Shown: piece after piece, positions 9,763 through 19,122 of the stretch
Numbering within the stretch: the first letter of the stretch is position 1
Layout of the letters: every line of letters begins with the position of its first letter
Origin: Sphingomonas faeni
GTDB taxonomy: Bacteria; Pseudomonadota; Alphaproteobacteria; Sphingomonadales; Sphingomonadaceae
Assembly (NCBI RefSeq): GCF_003053745.1
Contig: NZ_QAYE01000005.1
Location: 1-64,000 of the forward strand
Direction of reading: 5' to 3'
DNA: 64,000 nt
The notes under the pieces: generated by a model
Told to the model about the DNA's origin: nothing
The model's database searches: none
The model's input: only the letters and a program-made list of their open reading frames with translations
Program-made: the position numbers and the translations under genes

Positions 9763-10938
9763 TCAGGCGGGCGTTGCCTCCGCATCCCCCCGTCGCCCTT
9801 CGGGATACGGCATCACGACCGAGCCATCCGGGGCGGCCATCATGTTGACCTGCGTGGGGAAGGCGATCTCGATCTTCTCGTCGTTGAAGCGCTTCAGGAT
9901 CGCGATCCCCACCGCCGTCCGACCGTCGTAGAAGCTCGCATAATCGGGCCCCTTGCTGTCGAATTGTACCTCGAAATCGAGGCTCGATGCGCCGAAGCCG
10001 GTGAAGCCGGCGCGGGTGAAGATCTTGTCGTTGGCTTCGACGATCTCCTTCAGCATCGCGGGGATGCGCGAGCAGACCTCCGGGGGCGTCGAATAGGTGA
10101 CGCCGATGACGAACTTCGCGCGGCGGTGGTTGCGCTGCGTGTTGTTGAGGATCTCCTTGTTGAGGAGGTTCTTGTTCGAGATCACGCGCTCTTCGCCGTC
10201 GATGCCGCGGATGCGCGTCGATTTGAGGCCGATCGCCTCGACGCTGCCCGAGGCGGTGTCGTAGCTGATCGAGTCGCCGCGGCGGAACGGACGGTCGAAG
10301 ATGATCGCGAGCGCGGCGAACAGGTCGGCGAAGATGCCCTGTGCGGCCAAGCCGATCGCGATGCCGCCGACGCCCAGACCCGCGACGAGGCCAGTGACGT
10401 TCACTCCGAGATTGTCGAGGACGACGACCAGCGCGACCGCGAACACCACGAACGTGACGAGCAGGCGGATCAAGCCCATCGCCGAGAGCAGGGCTTCGCC
10501 CGAATAATGTTCGGACTGCGTGCGGTGCTCGATCGCGCCGAGAATGATCTCGCGCACCCATACGGCCGCCTGGAACACCGCGGCGACGGTGAAGAGGAAG
10601 TTGATCGTCGTCGCGACTTCGCCGGGGGCGGCGGAGTATCCGGCGACCAGCTTGGCGGCGAGCATGACGATGAAGAAATTGCCGGTGCGGGCGATCGCCT
10701 TGCCGACGACGATGCCCCAGCCGTTGAGCGCGCGCGGGCGTTCGCAGAGCTTGCTGCCGAAGCGGCGCGCGGTGTGGAGCGCGACGACGATCACCGCGCC
10801 GATCCCGAACGCTATCAGGATCTGGAGCCAGTAGGCTTGCACCCACGCGAAGCTGGCGGTGACGAAGCCCTGGGCCTGGTCGCCGACGTCGCCTGCGTCG
10901 AAGATCGGTTGCTTGGCGGCGGCAGTGGTATTGGTCAT
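9763..10938 (-). CDS. MscS-family mechanosensitive channel
   Basis: A 391-residue inner-membrane protein. Four or five hydrophobic segments occupy the first 220 residues. They are followed by the conserved pore-lining and beta-domain signature (GVGGIAIGLAAQG, then DLFAALAIIFDRPF) and the MscS middle domain (GSVEAIGLKSTRIR, VISNKNLLNKEI). MscS channels open under membrane tension to release solutes during osmotic downshock. Length is larger than E. coli MscS (286) because of extra N-terminal membrane helices. It begins 11 bp after the topoisomerase IB gene, so the two are probably co-transcribed. The ATG start begins MTNTTAAAKQ. Confidence 0.93.
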   Translation of the reverse strand: MTNTTAAAKQPIFDAGDVGDQAQGFVTASFAWVQAYWLQILIAFGIGAVIVVALHTARRFGSKLCERPRALNGWGIVVGKAIARTGNFFIVMLAAKLVAGYSAAPGEVATTINFLFTVAAVFQAAVWVREIILGAIEHRTQSEHYSGEALLSAMGLIRLLVTFVVFAVALVVVLDNLGVNVTGLVAGLGVGGIAIGLAAQGIFADLFAALAIIFDRPFRRGDSISYDTASGSVEAIGLKSTRIRGIDGEERVISNKNLLNKEILNNTQRNHRRAKFVIGVTYSTPPEVCSRIPAMLKEIVEANDKIFTRAGFTGFGASSLDFEVQFDSKGPDYASFYDGRTAVGIAILKRFNDEKIEIAFPTQVNMMAAPDGSVVMPYPEGRRGDAEATPA

Positions 10939-10949
10939 GGAAATACTCG

Positions 10950-11963
10950 TCAGGCCGCTTTAGCCAATGTCGCAACAGCGGGCGTACCGGCTTCAAGGAA
11001 GGTGATCAGGCCACATTCCTCGCGGCTGAGATAGCGCTTGGCGCGCGGAAGGCGGAGCGCCTTGCGGAAGGTCGACTGACCGGTCTTCACCAACGCGATC
11101 AGCGACGGGTGGACGTAGCTCTTCCGCGCGATGGCGTGCGTGTTGCCCAGGCGCGCAACGACAGGTTCGAGCATCGTCTTGAGGCTCAGGTCGCGCTCGG
11201 CCGACGCGAGCGCCTCGAACGCGGCGACGCTGGCGGCCCAGGTTCGAAAATTCTTGGCGGTGAAATCGGTGCCGGTGACATCGCGGATGTAGCAGTTCAC
11301 ATCGGTCGAGGTGACCGGGTGCGCGACGCCGGCATCGTCGAGCCATGCGAACAGATGCTGTTCGTCGAGGTCCTGGCATTTCTTGACGAAGCTGCTGAGC
11401 GAGCGGTCGGTGATCTTGAGCGTCCGCATCTTGCCGGACTTGCCCTTGTACTGGAGCTTGAGCGTCGAGCCCTTCACTTCGCCGTGGCGCTTGCGCAGCG
11501 TGGTGGCGCCGAAGCTTTCGTTCGCTTCGGCATAGGCTTCGTTGCCGATGCGGATGTGGCCGCCGTCGAGCAGGCGGATGACCGCGGCGACCGCGCGTTC
11601 GCGGGGCAGCGAGCGCTTGCGGAGGTCGGCCTCAACCGCTTTGCGAATCTTGGGGAGCGCATGGCCGAAGTCGGCGCAACGCTCGTACTTTGCGGCCTCC
11701 TGTGCTTCGCGAAAGCCGAGGTGATAGCGGTATTGTTTGCGCCCCTTCTCGTCCCAGCCGACCGCCTGGATATGACCGTTGGGCTTGGGGCAGAACCAGG
11801 CGTCGCGGTAGGCGGGGGGCAGGCCGACTGCGTTCAGCCGGTCGATCTCTTCGCGGTCGGTGATGCGTTCGCCCTTGGCATCCCAATAGCCCCAGCCGTT
11901 CCGCATCTTCTTGCGGGTGATGCCGGGCTTGGAGTCATCGGAATACACGATCTTGGTGGGCAA
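10950..11963 (-). CDS. DNA topoisomerase IB
   Basis: A 337-residue type IB topoisomerase of the bacterial/poxvirus kind, which relaxes supercoils by nicking one strand through a 3'-phosphotyrosine. Catalytic Tyr283 lies in ARKSYVHPSL. Arg130 (VIRLLDGGHIRIGNEAY), a Lys in LQYKGKSGK and Arg240 (KNFRTWAASVAAFEAL) match the conserved active-site positions. The N-terminal domain (GWGYWDAKGERITD, then AVGWDEKGRKQYRYH) is typical. The start is a TTG at 11963 with AAGGGA about 9 bp upstream. It lies directly upstream of the MscS gene. Confidence 0.95.
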   Translation of the reverse strand: MPTKIVYSDDSKPGITRKKMRNGWGYWDAKGERITDREEIDRLNAVGLPPAYRDAWFCPKPNGHIQAVGWDEKGRKQYRYHLGFREAQEAAKYERCADFGHALPKIRKAVEADLRKRSLPRERAVAAVIRLLDGGHIRIGNEAYAEANESFGATTLRKRHGEVKGSTLKLQYKGKSGKMRTLKITDRSLSSFVKKCQDLDEQHLFAWLDDAGVAHPVTSTDVNCYIRDVTGTDFTAKNFRTWAASVAAFEALASAERDLSLKTMLEPVVARLGNTHAIARKSYVHPSLIALVKTGQSTFRKALRLPRAKRYLSREECGLITFLEAGTPAVATLAKAA

Positions 11964-12088
11964 TGCGGTGGTCCCTTGGGGGCGTCTGATTCTGACTATC
12001 TCTGCAAATGTTCGGGAAGGCGCATCGTTCCGGAACGAGGCGGGCTGCGCTTGGTTGAGGGGGCACGGGATTTCACTGGAGACATGAC

Positions 12089-12652
12089 ATGGCCGATCTT
12101 TCCCAAGCTCGCGTATTGATGCTCGCTGCCGATGGTTTCGAGACCGTCGAACTGTTCGAACCGCGGAAAGCGCTGGAGGCGGCGGGCGCGAAGGTGACGC
12201 TCGCCTCGATCAAGACCGACCCGATCCAGGGCATGAAGGGCGACATCAACAAGGCCGATACGGCGACGCCCGACCTGACGCTCGATGAGGTCGATACCGA
12301 CGATTACGACGCGCTGGTGCTGCCAGGCGGCGTCGCCAACCCGGACACGATGCGTCAGGAAGAGCGCGCGATCGAGATCATCACCGAGTTCATGGAGGAC
12401 GGCAAGATCATCGCTGCGATCTGCCATGCGCCGTGGTTGCTCGCCGAGGCGGACGTGATCGATGGACGCCGCGTGACGAGCTTCCCGTCGATCCGCACGG
12501 ACCTGGAGAATGCGGGCGCGGACGTGGTGGACGAGGAGGTCGTGGTCGACGGCAACCTGATCACGAGCCGCAAGCCGGACGATATCCCCGCGTTCAACAA
12601 GGCGATCATCGAGGCGCTGGAAGAAGAACTGGCCGACGAGCCGGTCGACTGA
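12089..12652 (+). CDS. DJ-1/PfpI-family protein (type 1 glutamine amidotransferase fold)
   Basis: A 187-residue PfpI/YhbO-like protein. The nucleophile elbow AAICHAPWLL places the reactive cysteine at residue 112, and Glu18 of DGFETVEL is the usual partner acid. The TSFPSIRTDLENAGADVVDE segment matches the family. Members have been described as stress-protective deglycases or proteases, and the exact activity is disputed. A GGAG ribosome site lies 7 bp before the ATG. It diverges from topoisomerase IB. Confidence 0.93.
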   Translation: MADLSQARVLMLAADGFETVELFEPRKALEAAGAKVTLASIKTDPIQGMKGDINKADTATPDLTLDEVDTDDYDALVLPGGVANPDTMRQEERAIEIITEFMEDGKIIAAICHAPWLLAEADVIDGRRVTSFPSIRTDLENAGADVVDEEVVVDGNLITSRKPDDIPAFNKAIIEALEEELADEPVD

Positions 12653-12676
12653 TTGAGGAGTAAAGCACGCTCCTTC

Positions 12677-12734
12677 TTGTTCTCCCGCGAAGGCGGGAGC
12701 CCAGACTGGGTCCCCGCCTTCGCGGGGAAACAAG
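12677..12734. repeat. Paired-arm repeat, CTCCCGCGAAGGCGGGAG family
   Basis: TTGTTCTCCCGCGAAGGCGG at the left, then CCCAGACTGGG, then CCCCGCCTTCGCGGGGAAAC at the right. It lies between the PfpI gene and the converging acyltransferase gene and may act as a shared transcription end. Confidence 0.88.
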
Positions 12735-12744
12735 GAGGGGCGGT

Positions 12745-13788
12745 CTACAGGCTGTTGAGCCAGCGTTGAGCGGGGCGTTCTATCAGGTGGTAGAGGGCGA
12801 TCGAGGCTAGCATAACCAGACCGAAATACAGCGCGATCCTGGTTGGCGAGACTGCGGTCGCGTCGCTGACGAAAACGAGTTTGAAGGCCTTCCATAAGAT
12901 GAAGTGGCTGAGATACGTCGCGTAGCTGATCTCGCCGAGATAGTGCGTCCATCTAAGTTCGAACGGATTTCCTAGCCTGCCGGCGGTCAGTGCCAGCAAG
13001 AGCAGGACCGCTGCAAATAATGCCGGAACGACCAGAGTTTCCGGCGCGCCGGCGATCCAGCCTCCTGCGGCAAGCACAGTAACGAGTGTCGCACATACTG
13101 GTGCTCGTGACCCGCCATGCCAGCGCAACCACAACGCGCAGACGATGCTGCCGGTCGTAAACTCTACCAGGCAACGAAGCAGGCCGTAGCGCGGGATGTC
13201 GGTGCCGAGCGTCGGCGCGTCCATCGCCAGATGCAGGCCGACCAGCAAGCCGCCGGCAATTGCCAGCAATGCCCAGCTCGGCAAGCGCCGCCAGTCCACC
13301 GGCATAACCAGCAACGGAAACAGCAGGTACGCACCCAGTTCGGCGCTGATCGACCAGGCCGGGTCGTTCCAGGCGAGTTGATGCGTGAAGCCCCAGTTCT
13401 GGAGCAGCAGGAGGTGGAACGGCAATTGTGGAAACACGAATTGCGGATCGCTGCGGCCGGTCGCGCGAAGCAGCAGGGCCAGTGCGACGGCGCCGCCCAA
13501 GGCGACAAGATGCAGAGGCCAGATGCGGGCAATGCGTTTTTGCAGGAAGCGCGGAATGCTTCTCGCGCCGCCGGTACGAATGCGGTCGGACCAGGTCAGC
13601 CAGATCACGAAGCCGGACAGCAGGAAGAAGAAGTCGACCGCCAGATACCCTTTGGCAAAGACGTCGCGCACGCCGGTGGGCAGCCCCGCGATCGACAGGC
13701 GGATGTGGTAGAAGACGACGAACCACGCGGCGATTCCTCGAACGCCGGTGAGCGCGCGCAGTTCGTGGACCGGCGCTCGGTCGATCAC
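12745..13788 (-). CDS. Acyltransferase 3 family membrane protein (OafA-like)
   Basis: A 347-residue integral membrane acyltransferase of the kind that O-acetylates surface glycans. The N terminus reads VHELRALTGVRGIAAWFVVFYH, including the conserved R-x10-H pattern, and YLAVDFFFLLSGFVI is a second family landmark. About ten hydrophobic segments follow. I chose the GTG at 13788 because it overlaps the stop codon of the upstream O-glycosylation ligase by 4 bp (GTGA), implying translational coupling. This coupling suggests the acyl group is added to the XrtA-associated glycan. Confidence 0.88.
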   Translation of the reverse strand: MIDRAPVHELRALTGVRGIAAWFVVFYHIRLSIAGLPTGVRDVFAKGYLAVDFFFLLSGFVIWLTWSDRIRTGGARSIPRFLQKRIARIWPLHLVALGGAVALALLLRATGRSDPQFVFPQLPFHLLLLQNWGFTHQLAWNDPAWSISAELGAYLLFPLLVMPVDWRRLPSWALLAIAGGLLVGLHLAMDAPTLGTDIPRYGLLRCLVEFTTGSIVCALWLRWHGGSRAPVCATLVTVLAAGGWIAGAPETLVVPALFAAVLLLLALTAGRLGNPFELRWTHYLGEISYATYLSHFILWKAFKLVFVSDATAVSPTRIALYFGLVMLASIALYHLIERPAQRWLNSL

Positions 13789-15152
13789 GTGGAGGTTACT
13801 CCGGTAGCTACAGGTTGGGCGCCAGGGGTCACACGACGCATGGGCCGGAACGATTGCTCGCTCCGCTTGCGCGCCAGATAGGTATCGAGGCCGATCTGCG
13901 CGCCGATCAGCATGTAGATGAACGGCTGGAACGCGATCGCGATGAACCCTGCGCCGAGCAGGTAGACGATGTGCCCGCTTTGCAATGCCGCTGCAAGCGG
14001 TCCGGCCCAGGCGAACTCCCCGTCCGGATCGCGGTAGCGGCGACGGATGAACTCCATGCGGACGATGCCGATCAGGTTGATCGCGAGCCATATCGCAAGG
14101 CCGGGATAGCCCTGCTCGCCGAGCATCTCGAAATAGGCGCTGTGATACGCGCGGGCCTTGTCGACCTCGACCTTGGGTGCCTCGGCAGCGCCGGGCGTGG
14201 TCTTCAGATCATAGCGGATGTGGTTGCCCAGATACGCGTTGAAGCCCCCACCGAACGGGTTCGCCTTTGCGTATTCGATCGTCCATTTCCACACCGCGAG
14301 CCGCGTCGAGGCGGATTCGTCCGCATCATAGGTCTTGATGGTGTTCATGCGGTTGGTGAAGGTCGACGGCAGGAACGGGATCGCCGCCAGCCCCAGCACG
14401 CCAAGCATCGCCAGATACGCTACCTTGCGCTTCACGTTGCGGATCGACAGCAATGCCAGCAGGCCGATGCAGAGCAGCCCGGTGCGCGTCGACGTGCCGA
14501 CGGGGATCAGCAGGCAGGCGAAGACCAGCGCGAGGCAATAGGCCTTTACCCGCCAGTCCGGTCTAAAGATCGTGCCGTGGTGCATGAACCAGATGATGAT
14601 CGGGACGATCGCGATCGCCACCGCGCTGATCGTGCTGCCCTCGTACAGTCCTGAATTATTGTCGACCATCAGGTTGAGTTGGCCGTATCCGCCGCCGCCG
14701 CTGGCGATCGTCTTGATCCCTCCGACGACGATGATCGACGATGCGGCGAGGATCATGAAAAGCAACAGCGCCTCGATCCGCACGCGCGTGCGGAGCGTCA
14801 GGGGGAGGAACGCGGCGAAGGCGAGCGCCTTCCACACCCAGTCCCATTTCTCCTTAGCCTCGGCGGGGAAGTCGGCGGCGATCGTCGTGCCCCAGCAATA
14901 GAGGAGGAGCAGCACGATCAGCACCTGTCGCCCACCGATGCGCGTGTCGCGCTTGTCGTCGGCGAGGATCCATCCGCCGACCGCCAGCGCGACCGCGATC
15001 AGCGAAATCGGCACCGAATTGAGCAGGAGGTAGGTCAGCCGCTGCGGCGAGACGATGTCGATATAGACATAGACGAGCACAAGCAGGAACGGCCGCTTGA
15101 ACCCCATTCCGAAGAACGCGAGCAGGAAGGCGATGAATGCGAGGTCACGCAT
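13785..15152 (-). CDS. Putative O-glycosylation ligase, exosortase A system-associated
   Basis: A 455-residue polytopic membrane protein of the O-antigen ligase/Wzy-C superfamily. It resembles the subfamily that accompanies exosortase A (FIAFLLAFFGMGFKRPFLL near the start, then a YVYIDIVSPQRL segment). The large periplasmic loop with NPFGGGFNAYLG, followed by AYHSAYFEMLGEQGYPGL, is diagnostic: its conserved Arg and His residues are thought to transfer an undecaprenyl-linked glycan. The start is the ATG at 15152 (MRDLAFIAFL), which overlaps the upstream 51-residue gene by 8 bp. No exosortase gene is in view, so the substrate protein is unknown. Confidence 0.88.
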   Translation of the reverse strand: MRDLAFIAFLLAFFGMGFKRPFLLVLVYVYIDIVSPQRLTYLLLNSVPISLIAVALAVGGWILADDKRDTRIGGRQVLIVLLLLYCWGTTIAADFPAEAKEKWDWVWKALAFAAFLPLTLRTRVRIEALLLFMILAASSIIVVGGIKTIASGGGGYGQLNLMVDNNSGLYEGSTISAVAIAIVPIIIWFMHHGTIFRPDWRVKAYCLALVFACLLIPVGTSTRTGLLCIGLLALLSIRNVKRKVAYLAMLGVLGLAAIPFLPSTFTNRMNTIKTYDADESASTRLAVWKWTIEYAKANPFGGGFNAYLGNHIRYDLKTTPGAAEAPKVEVDKARAYHSAYFEMLGEQGYPGLAIWLAINLIGIVRMEFIRRRYRDPDGEFAWAGPLAAALQSGHIVYLLGAGFIAIAFQPFIYMLIGAQIGLDTYLARKRSEQSFRPMRRVTPGAQPVATGVTST

Positions 15153-15300
15153 CGCGGCGGGGTTTCTCTGTGGCCTTGCGCTTGGTAGCGGCGGTGTCGT
15201 GCGGGCTGGGCTCCCGGTCGAGATCGGGACGCTTGAGCAACAGGAACGCCGCAAGCATCATCAACCCGTGGCTGAGGCCGAGCGCGAGATTGTCGATCAT
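15145..15300 (-). CDS. 51-residue membrane protein upstream of the glycan ligase
   Basis: Starts MIDNLALGLSHGLMMLAAFLLL with an AAGGAGG site about 8 bp upstream, which strongly supports translation. A single hydrophobic helix (about residues 5-22) is followed by a short charged, basic tail (KRPDLDREPS, then KRKATEKPRRDA). The stop codon lies inside the ligase start (ATGCGTGA, an 8-bp overlap), so the two are translationally coupled. No known family is recognised. It may be a small partner subunit of the membrane ligase; this is inference from coupling. Confidence 0.75.
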   Translation of the reverse strand: MIDNLALGLSHGLMMLAAFLLLKRPDLDREPSPHDTAATKRKATEKPRRDA

Positions 15301-15400
15301 GGGTACGGCCTCCTTTCCGGATATGCGGACATCACGGAATCGTCTGTAGGTATAGTCGGTTGACGCGCCGTTAAGCGATCTGTGGCAGGGGGATAGCACG

Positions 15401-16609
15401 ATGCGTATCCTTCATATCCTCGATCATGGCCTGCCGCTGCAAAGTGGCTACACGTTCCGCACGCGGGCGATCCTCAAGGCGCAGGAGGCGCTCGGCTGGA
15501 CCGTGGCTGCGGTGACGGGTCCGCGGCACGGTGTCGCGCCTGCTTCGGTTGACTCGGTCGACGGGCTGACCTTCCACCGTACGGATACGGACTTGAAGCC
15601 GGGGCCGGTCGGCGAGGTCGTCGGGATCGCGGCGTTCGCCAAGCGGATCGATTCGGCGGTCGATGCCTTCAAGCCCGACATCCTCCACGCGCATTCGCCG
15701 GTAATCGATGCGCTCGGCGCGCTGATCGTCGCGCGCAAGCGGAACCTGCCGCTGGTCTACGAGATCCGGGCGTTCTGGGAGGATGCGGCTGTCGGCAACG
15801 GGACGGGTACCGCGACGTCGTTGCGGTATCGGGCGACGCGGGCGCTGGAGACGTGGGCGGTGCGGCGAGCGGATGCGGTTGCGGTGATCTGCGAAGGCTT
15901 GCGCGGCGACCTCATTGCGCGGGGCATCGCGGGGGACAAGATCATGGTGTCGCCCAACGGCGTCGACCTCGACCTGTTCGGCAACGCGCCGCCGCGTGAC
16001 GATGCACTTGGGGCTGAACTGGGCCTCGACGGTGCCGACGTCGTCGGGTTCATCGGCAGCTTCTACGATTACGAAGGGCTCGACGACCTGATCGCGGCGA
16101 TGCCTGCCCTGGTGGCGTTGCGGCCCAAAGCGCGGCTGTTGATGGTCGGCGGCGGGCCGATGGAGGCGGCGTTGCGGGCGCAGGCGGAAGCTTCGCCGGT
16201 GGCGGATGCGATCCGCTTCGTCGGGCGGGTGCCGCACCAGGAGGTCGAGCGCTATTACGGGCTCGTGCACATCCTCGCCTATCCACGCAAGCGCATGCGG
16301 CTGACCGATCTGGTCACGCCGCTGAAGCCGCTGGAGGCGATGGCGCAGGGGCGGCTGGTCGCGGCCTCGGACGTCGGCGGCCACCGCGAACTGATCCGCG
16401 ACGGCGATACCGGCACGCTGTTTTCGCCCGACGATCCGGGCGCGATTGCAGAGGCGCTCGCGGGGATGTTCGCGGATCGGTCGGGGTGGGACGAACGGCG
16501 CGCACGGGGGCGTGCTTTCGTCCAGGAAGAGCGTAACTGGTCGTCAAACATTCGCCGTTATGCTCCAGTCTATGAACGGCTGATCGCGGCCGCGGTGCGG
16601 GAAAATTAA
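15401..16609 (+). CDS. XrtA-system-associated glycosyltransferase (GT4 family)
   Basis: A 402-residue GT-B glycosyltransferase. The start MRILHILDHGLPLQSGYTFRT is characteristic of glycosyltransferases accompanying PEP-CTERM/exosortase A systems. The acceptor-side loop has HAHSPVIDALGALI. The donor-side domain has VSPNGVDLDLF, IGSFYDYEGLDDLI and the EX7E-like stretch in LKPLEAMAQGRLVAASDVGG. It probably adds a sugar to a lipid-linked glycan in the cytoplasm. The AGGGGG ribosome site precedes the ATG. It diverges from the small membrane protein/ligase/acyltransferase operon across 100 bp, where the promoters must lie. Confidence 0.92.
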   Translation: MRILHILDHGLPLQSGYTFRTRAILKAQEALGWTVAAVTGPRHGVAPASVDSVDGLTFHRTDTDLKPGPVGEVVGIAAFAKRIDSAVDAFKPDILHAHSPVIDALGALIVARKRNLPLVYEIRAFWEDAAVGNGTGTATSLRYRATRALETWAVRRADAVAVICEGLRGDLIARGIAGDKIMVSPNGVDLDLFGNAPPRDDALGAELGLDGADVVGFIGSFYDYEGLDDLIAAMPALVALRPKARLLMVGGGPMEAALRAQAEASPVADAIRFVGRVPHQEVERYYGLVHILAYPRKRMRLTDLVTPLKPLEAMAQGRLVAASDVGGHRELIRDGDTGTLFSPDDPGAIAEALAGMFADRSGWDERRARGRAFVQEERNWSSNIRRYAPVYERLIAAAVREN

Positions 16610-17415
16610 TGGCAGAGTTTGCTCTTCGGACTTTGCAGCGCGGCAATCTGAATCGTCTGGTGCCGATCGTCGGTGCGATTGCCGGGGGCGTGATCGCGGC
16701 GGCGGGCGTGATGCTGTCGTCGGGCGATGCGCTGGAAGCGTTCGTATCGGATACGGGTATCGCGGCGCTGATCCCGATGGCGGCACCGCCGCTCGGGGCG
16801 ACGGCGCGCGCGATACTCGCGCTGGGGGCGGGGGCGTTGGTCGCGGCGATCCTGTGGTCGTCGCTGTACCTGCTGTTCGGGCCGGGTGGGGTGTTCGCTG
16901 GTACGCGACCGCGAGAGGACGGCGTGCCGGTGATCCGCCGCGCCGACGCACATCCCGACGCACCGCCGCGCAAGCCGATGTCGGCGGCCGATCTCGGTAC
17001 GCCGTTGATGGAGGTTGGCGTCGCGGGTTCGGCCGATGGGGCCGCGCGCGATGAACGGGCTATTCCCGCCGATCTCGACCTGCCGCTGGCCGCCTATGAT
17101 CCGAAGGCGATGCGGCCGGTGCCGATGGAGCCGGCCCGGCCGGTCGCGCCGCTGGCGCAGCCAACGATGGTCGCGCCGGTGATCGAAATGTCGCCGACCG
17201 CCGAGCCGGACACGTTCGTGACCGCGCCTGTGCCGAAGCCGGTCGAGCCACCGGTCGTCGAAACGTCACAACCGGTGGAGGAGGTCAGCGCGCCGACGCC
17301 GATTGCCCGGCCTCTGCGTGCGCAGGCCGAGCCGACTACGCCGCCGACGATCGAGACGCTGTTGCAGCGACTGGAACAGGGCGCGCTTCGTCGCGGGCGG
17401 ATCGGGTCGCACTGA
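16609..17415 (+). CDS. Hypothetical protein with two membrane helices and a proline-rich tail
   Basis: A 268-residue protein whose ATG overlaps the stop of the glycosyltransferase (TAATG). Two hydrophobic helices (about residues 18-36 and 62-88) enclose a short loop, giving an N-terminal membrane anchor. After about residue 95 the sequence becomes rich in Pro, Ala and Val (PVPMEPARPVAPLAQP and similar) and is probably disordered, ending in a short helix (TIETLLQRLEQGALRRGR). No family is recognised. Coupling suggests a role in the same glycan/export system, possibly as a scaffold, but nothing in the sequence shows a reaction. Confidence 0.8.
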   Translation: MAEFALRTLQRGNLNRLVPIVGAIAGGVIAAAGVMLSSGDALEAFVSDTGIAALIPMAAPPLGATARAILALGAGALVAAILWSSLYLLFGPGGVFAGTRPREDGVPVIRRADAHPDAPPRKPMSAADLGTPLMEVGVAGSADGAARDERAIPADLDLPLAAYDPKAMRPVPMEPARPVAPLAQPTMVAPVIEMSPTAEPDTFVTAPVPKPVEPPVVETSQPVEEVSAPTPIARPLRAQAEPTTPPTIETLLQRLEQGALRRGRIGSH

Positions 17416-17520
17416 GGTAGACGTGCGCCGCTCGCTCTGGCGTACCCGAGCCTACAGAAAGCGCTGTTTCTCTCTTGTTGCCTCTGATACCCATAGCTCG
17501 AAAAACATCGAGGGGGGATC

Positions 17521-19089
17521 ATGGCGAACGCCGAAACCGTTATGGGCGAGCCGGAGAAAGGCGCATCGCGATACGCCTGGTACGTGTTGTCGATCCTGTT
17601 TCTCGTCTATGTCCTGAACTTCGTCGACCGGCAGATCATCTCGATCCTGGCGGAGGACATCAAGCGCGACCTGGGGCTCAAGGACCAGGATCTGGGGTTC
17701 CTGTACGGCACCGCGTTCGGGGTGTTCTATTCGCTGTTCGGGATCCCGCTCGGGCGGCTGGCGGACAATTGGCACCGCGTCAGGCTGATGACGATCGGGT
17801 TGTCGCTGTGGTCGGTGATGACCGCGCTATCGGGCTTTTCGAAGACCGGCGGACATCTTGCCGCCGCGCGGATCGGCGTCGGGATCGGCGAGGCAACCGC
17901 TAGTCCTTCGGCATACTCGATCATCTCCGACTATTTCCCCAAGCGGCTGCGTGCGACCGCGTTGTCGATCTATTCCGCGGGGTTGTACGTGGGCGGCGGC
18001 TGTTCGCTGTTCATCGGCGGGCTGATCGTGCAGGGCTGGAACAAGGCCTATCCCGGAGGCGGCCCGCTCGGGCTGGTCGGCTGGCAGGCGGCGTTCATGG
18101 CGGTCGGCGTGCCGGGGCTGTTGCTCGCGGTCTGGATCGCGACGTTGAAGGAGCCGATCCGCGGGCTGGTCGAGGGCTTGCCCGAACCGGAGAAGCATCC
18201 CGCGCCGTTTCGCGCGTTCGGGGCCGAACTGGTGACGATCGTGCCGCCGCTGACCTTGATCGGCGCGGCGATGGGGGGAGCGCGGGCGCTGGGGTATAAT
18301 CTGGTTGCGCTCGCGCTGGTGGTCGCGGCGGTGTCGGGGGTGGTCGCGGCGGGCGAGCCCTGGCCGCAATGGGTGGCGATCGGGATCGGCGTGTACGCGG
18401 TGTTCTCGTGGGCGTCGGCGCTGAAGCGGCGCGATCCGCCGACGTTTGCGCTGATCGTGGGGACGCCGGCGTTCCTGTGCACGGTCGTCGCGTACGGGTT
18501 GAACGCGTTCCTGAGCTATGCCGCGAGTTTCTGGGCGGCGCCCTATGCGTTGCGCGAGCTTGGTGCGACGCCGGCGTCGGCGGGGTTCATGATCGGCAGC
18601 CTTGGCGCGACCGCGGGGTTTCTTGGGCTGACGATCGGTGGCGTGGTGTCGGATCGGTTGCGGCAAGGGAATCCGGCGGGGCGGTTGTGGGTGGTGATCT
18701 TTGGTGCGGTTGTGCCGGTGCCGTTCCTGATCCTGGCCTTCACCGCGTCGTCTCCGGTCGCGTTCTATGCGGGGATCTTCTTTGCGCAGTTGACCGCATC
18801 GTGTGCGCTGGGGGCGGCGGCGGCGACCACGCAGGACATGGTCTTGCCGCGGATGCGGGGGACGGCGACGGCGACGTTCTTCATCGGGACGACGCTGATC
18901 GGGTTGGCGCTCGGGCCGTACATGGCGGGGCGGGTGTCGACGCTGACCGGGAGCCTGTCGATCGGGATGCTGTCATTGCTGGTGGTGACGCCGATTACTT
19001 TGGCGTGTGCGGTGGCTGCGTATCGGTTGGCGCCTGGGGCTGAGGCTACGCGGGAGGCTAGGGCTCGGGCGGCGGGGGAGGGGATTTAA
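17521..19089 (+). CDS. MFS transporter (spinster-like)
   Basis: A 522-residue major facilitator with about twelve hydrophobic helices. Helix 1 has VLNFVDRQIISIL, the loop between helices 2 and 3 has GRLADNWHRVRL (motif A), and helix 4/5 has GIGEATASPSAYSIISDYFP. These match the spinster-like group of MFS proteins common in sphingomonads, often near catabolic genes. The substrate cannot be told. The GAGGGGGG ribosome site is strong. It stands alone between the glycan genes and a repeat-rich gap, with a longer central loop (about residues 210-300) that adds extra hydrophobic segments. Confidence 0.92.
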   Translation: MANAETVMGEPEKGASRYAWYVLSILFLVYVLNFVDRQIISILAEDIKRDLGLKDQDLGFLYGTAFGVFYSLFGIPLGRLADNWHRVRLMTIGLSLWSVMTALSGFSKTGGHLAAARIGVGIGEATASPSAYSIISDYFPKRLRATALSIYSAGLYVGGGCSLFIGGLIVQGWNKAYPGGGPLGLVGWQAAFMAVGVPGLLLAVWIATLKEPIRGLVEGLPEPEKHPAPFRAFGAELVTIVPPLTLIGAAMGGARALGYNLVALALVVAAVSGVVAAGEPWPQWVAIGIGVYAVFSWASALKRRDPPTFALIVGTPAFLCTVVAYGLNAFLSYAASFWAAPYALRELGATPASAGFMIGSLGATAGFLGLTIGGVVSDRLRQGNPAGRLWVVIFGAVVPVPFLILAFTASSPVAFYAGIFFAQLTASCALGAAAATTQDMVLPRMRGTATATFFIGTTLIGLALGPYMAGRVSTLTGSLSIGMLSLLVVTPITLACAVAAYRLAPGAEATREARARAAGEGI

Positions 19090-19122
19090 CCGCTCCTGTC
19101 GAACTTATCTCGTCACACCCTT

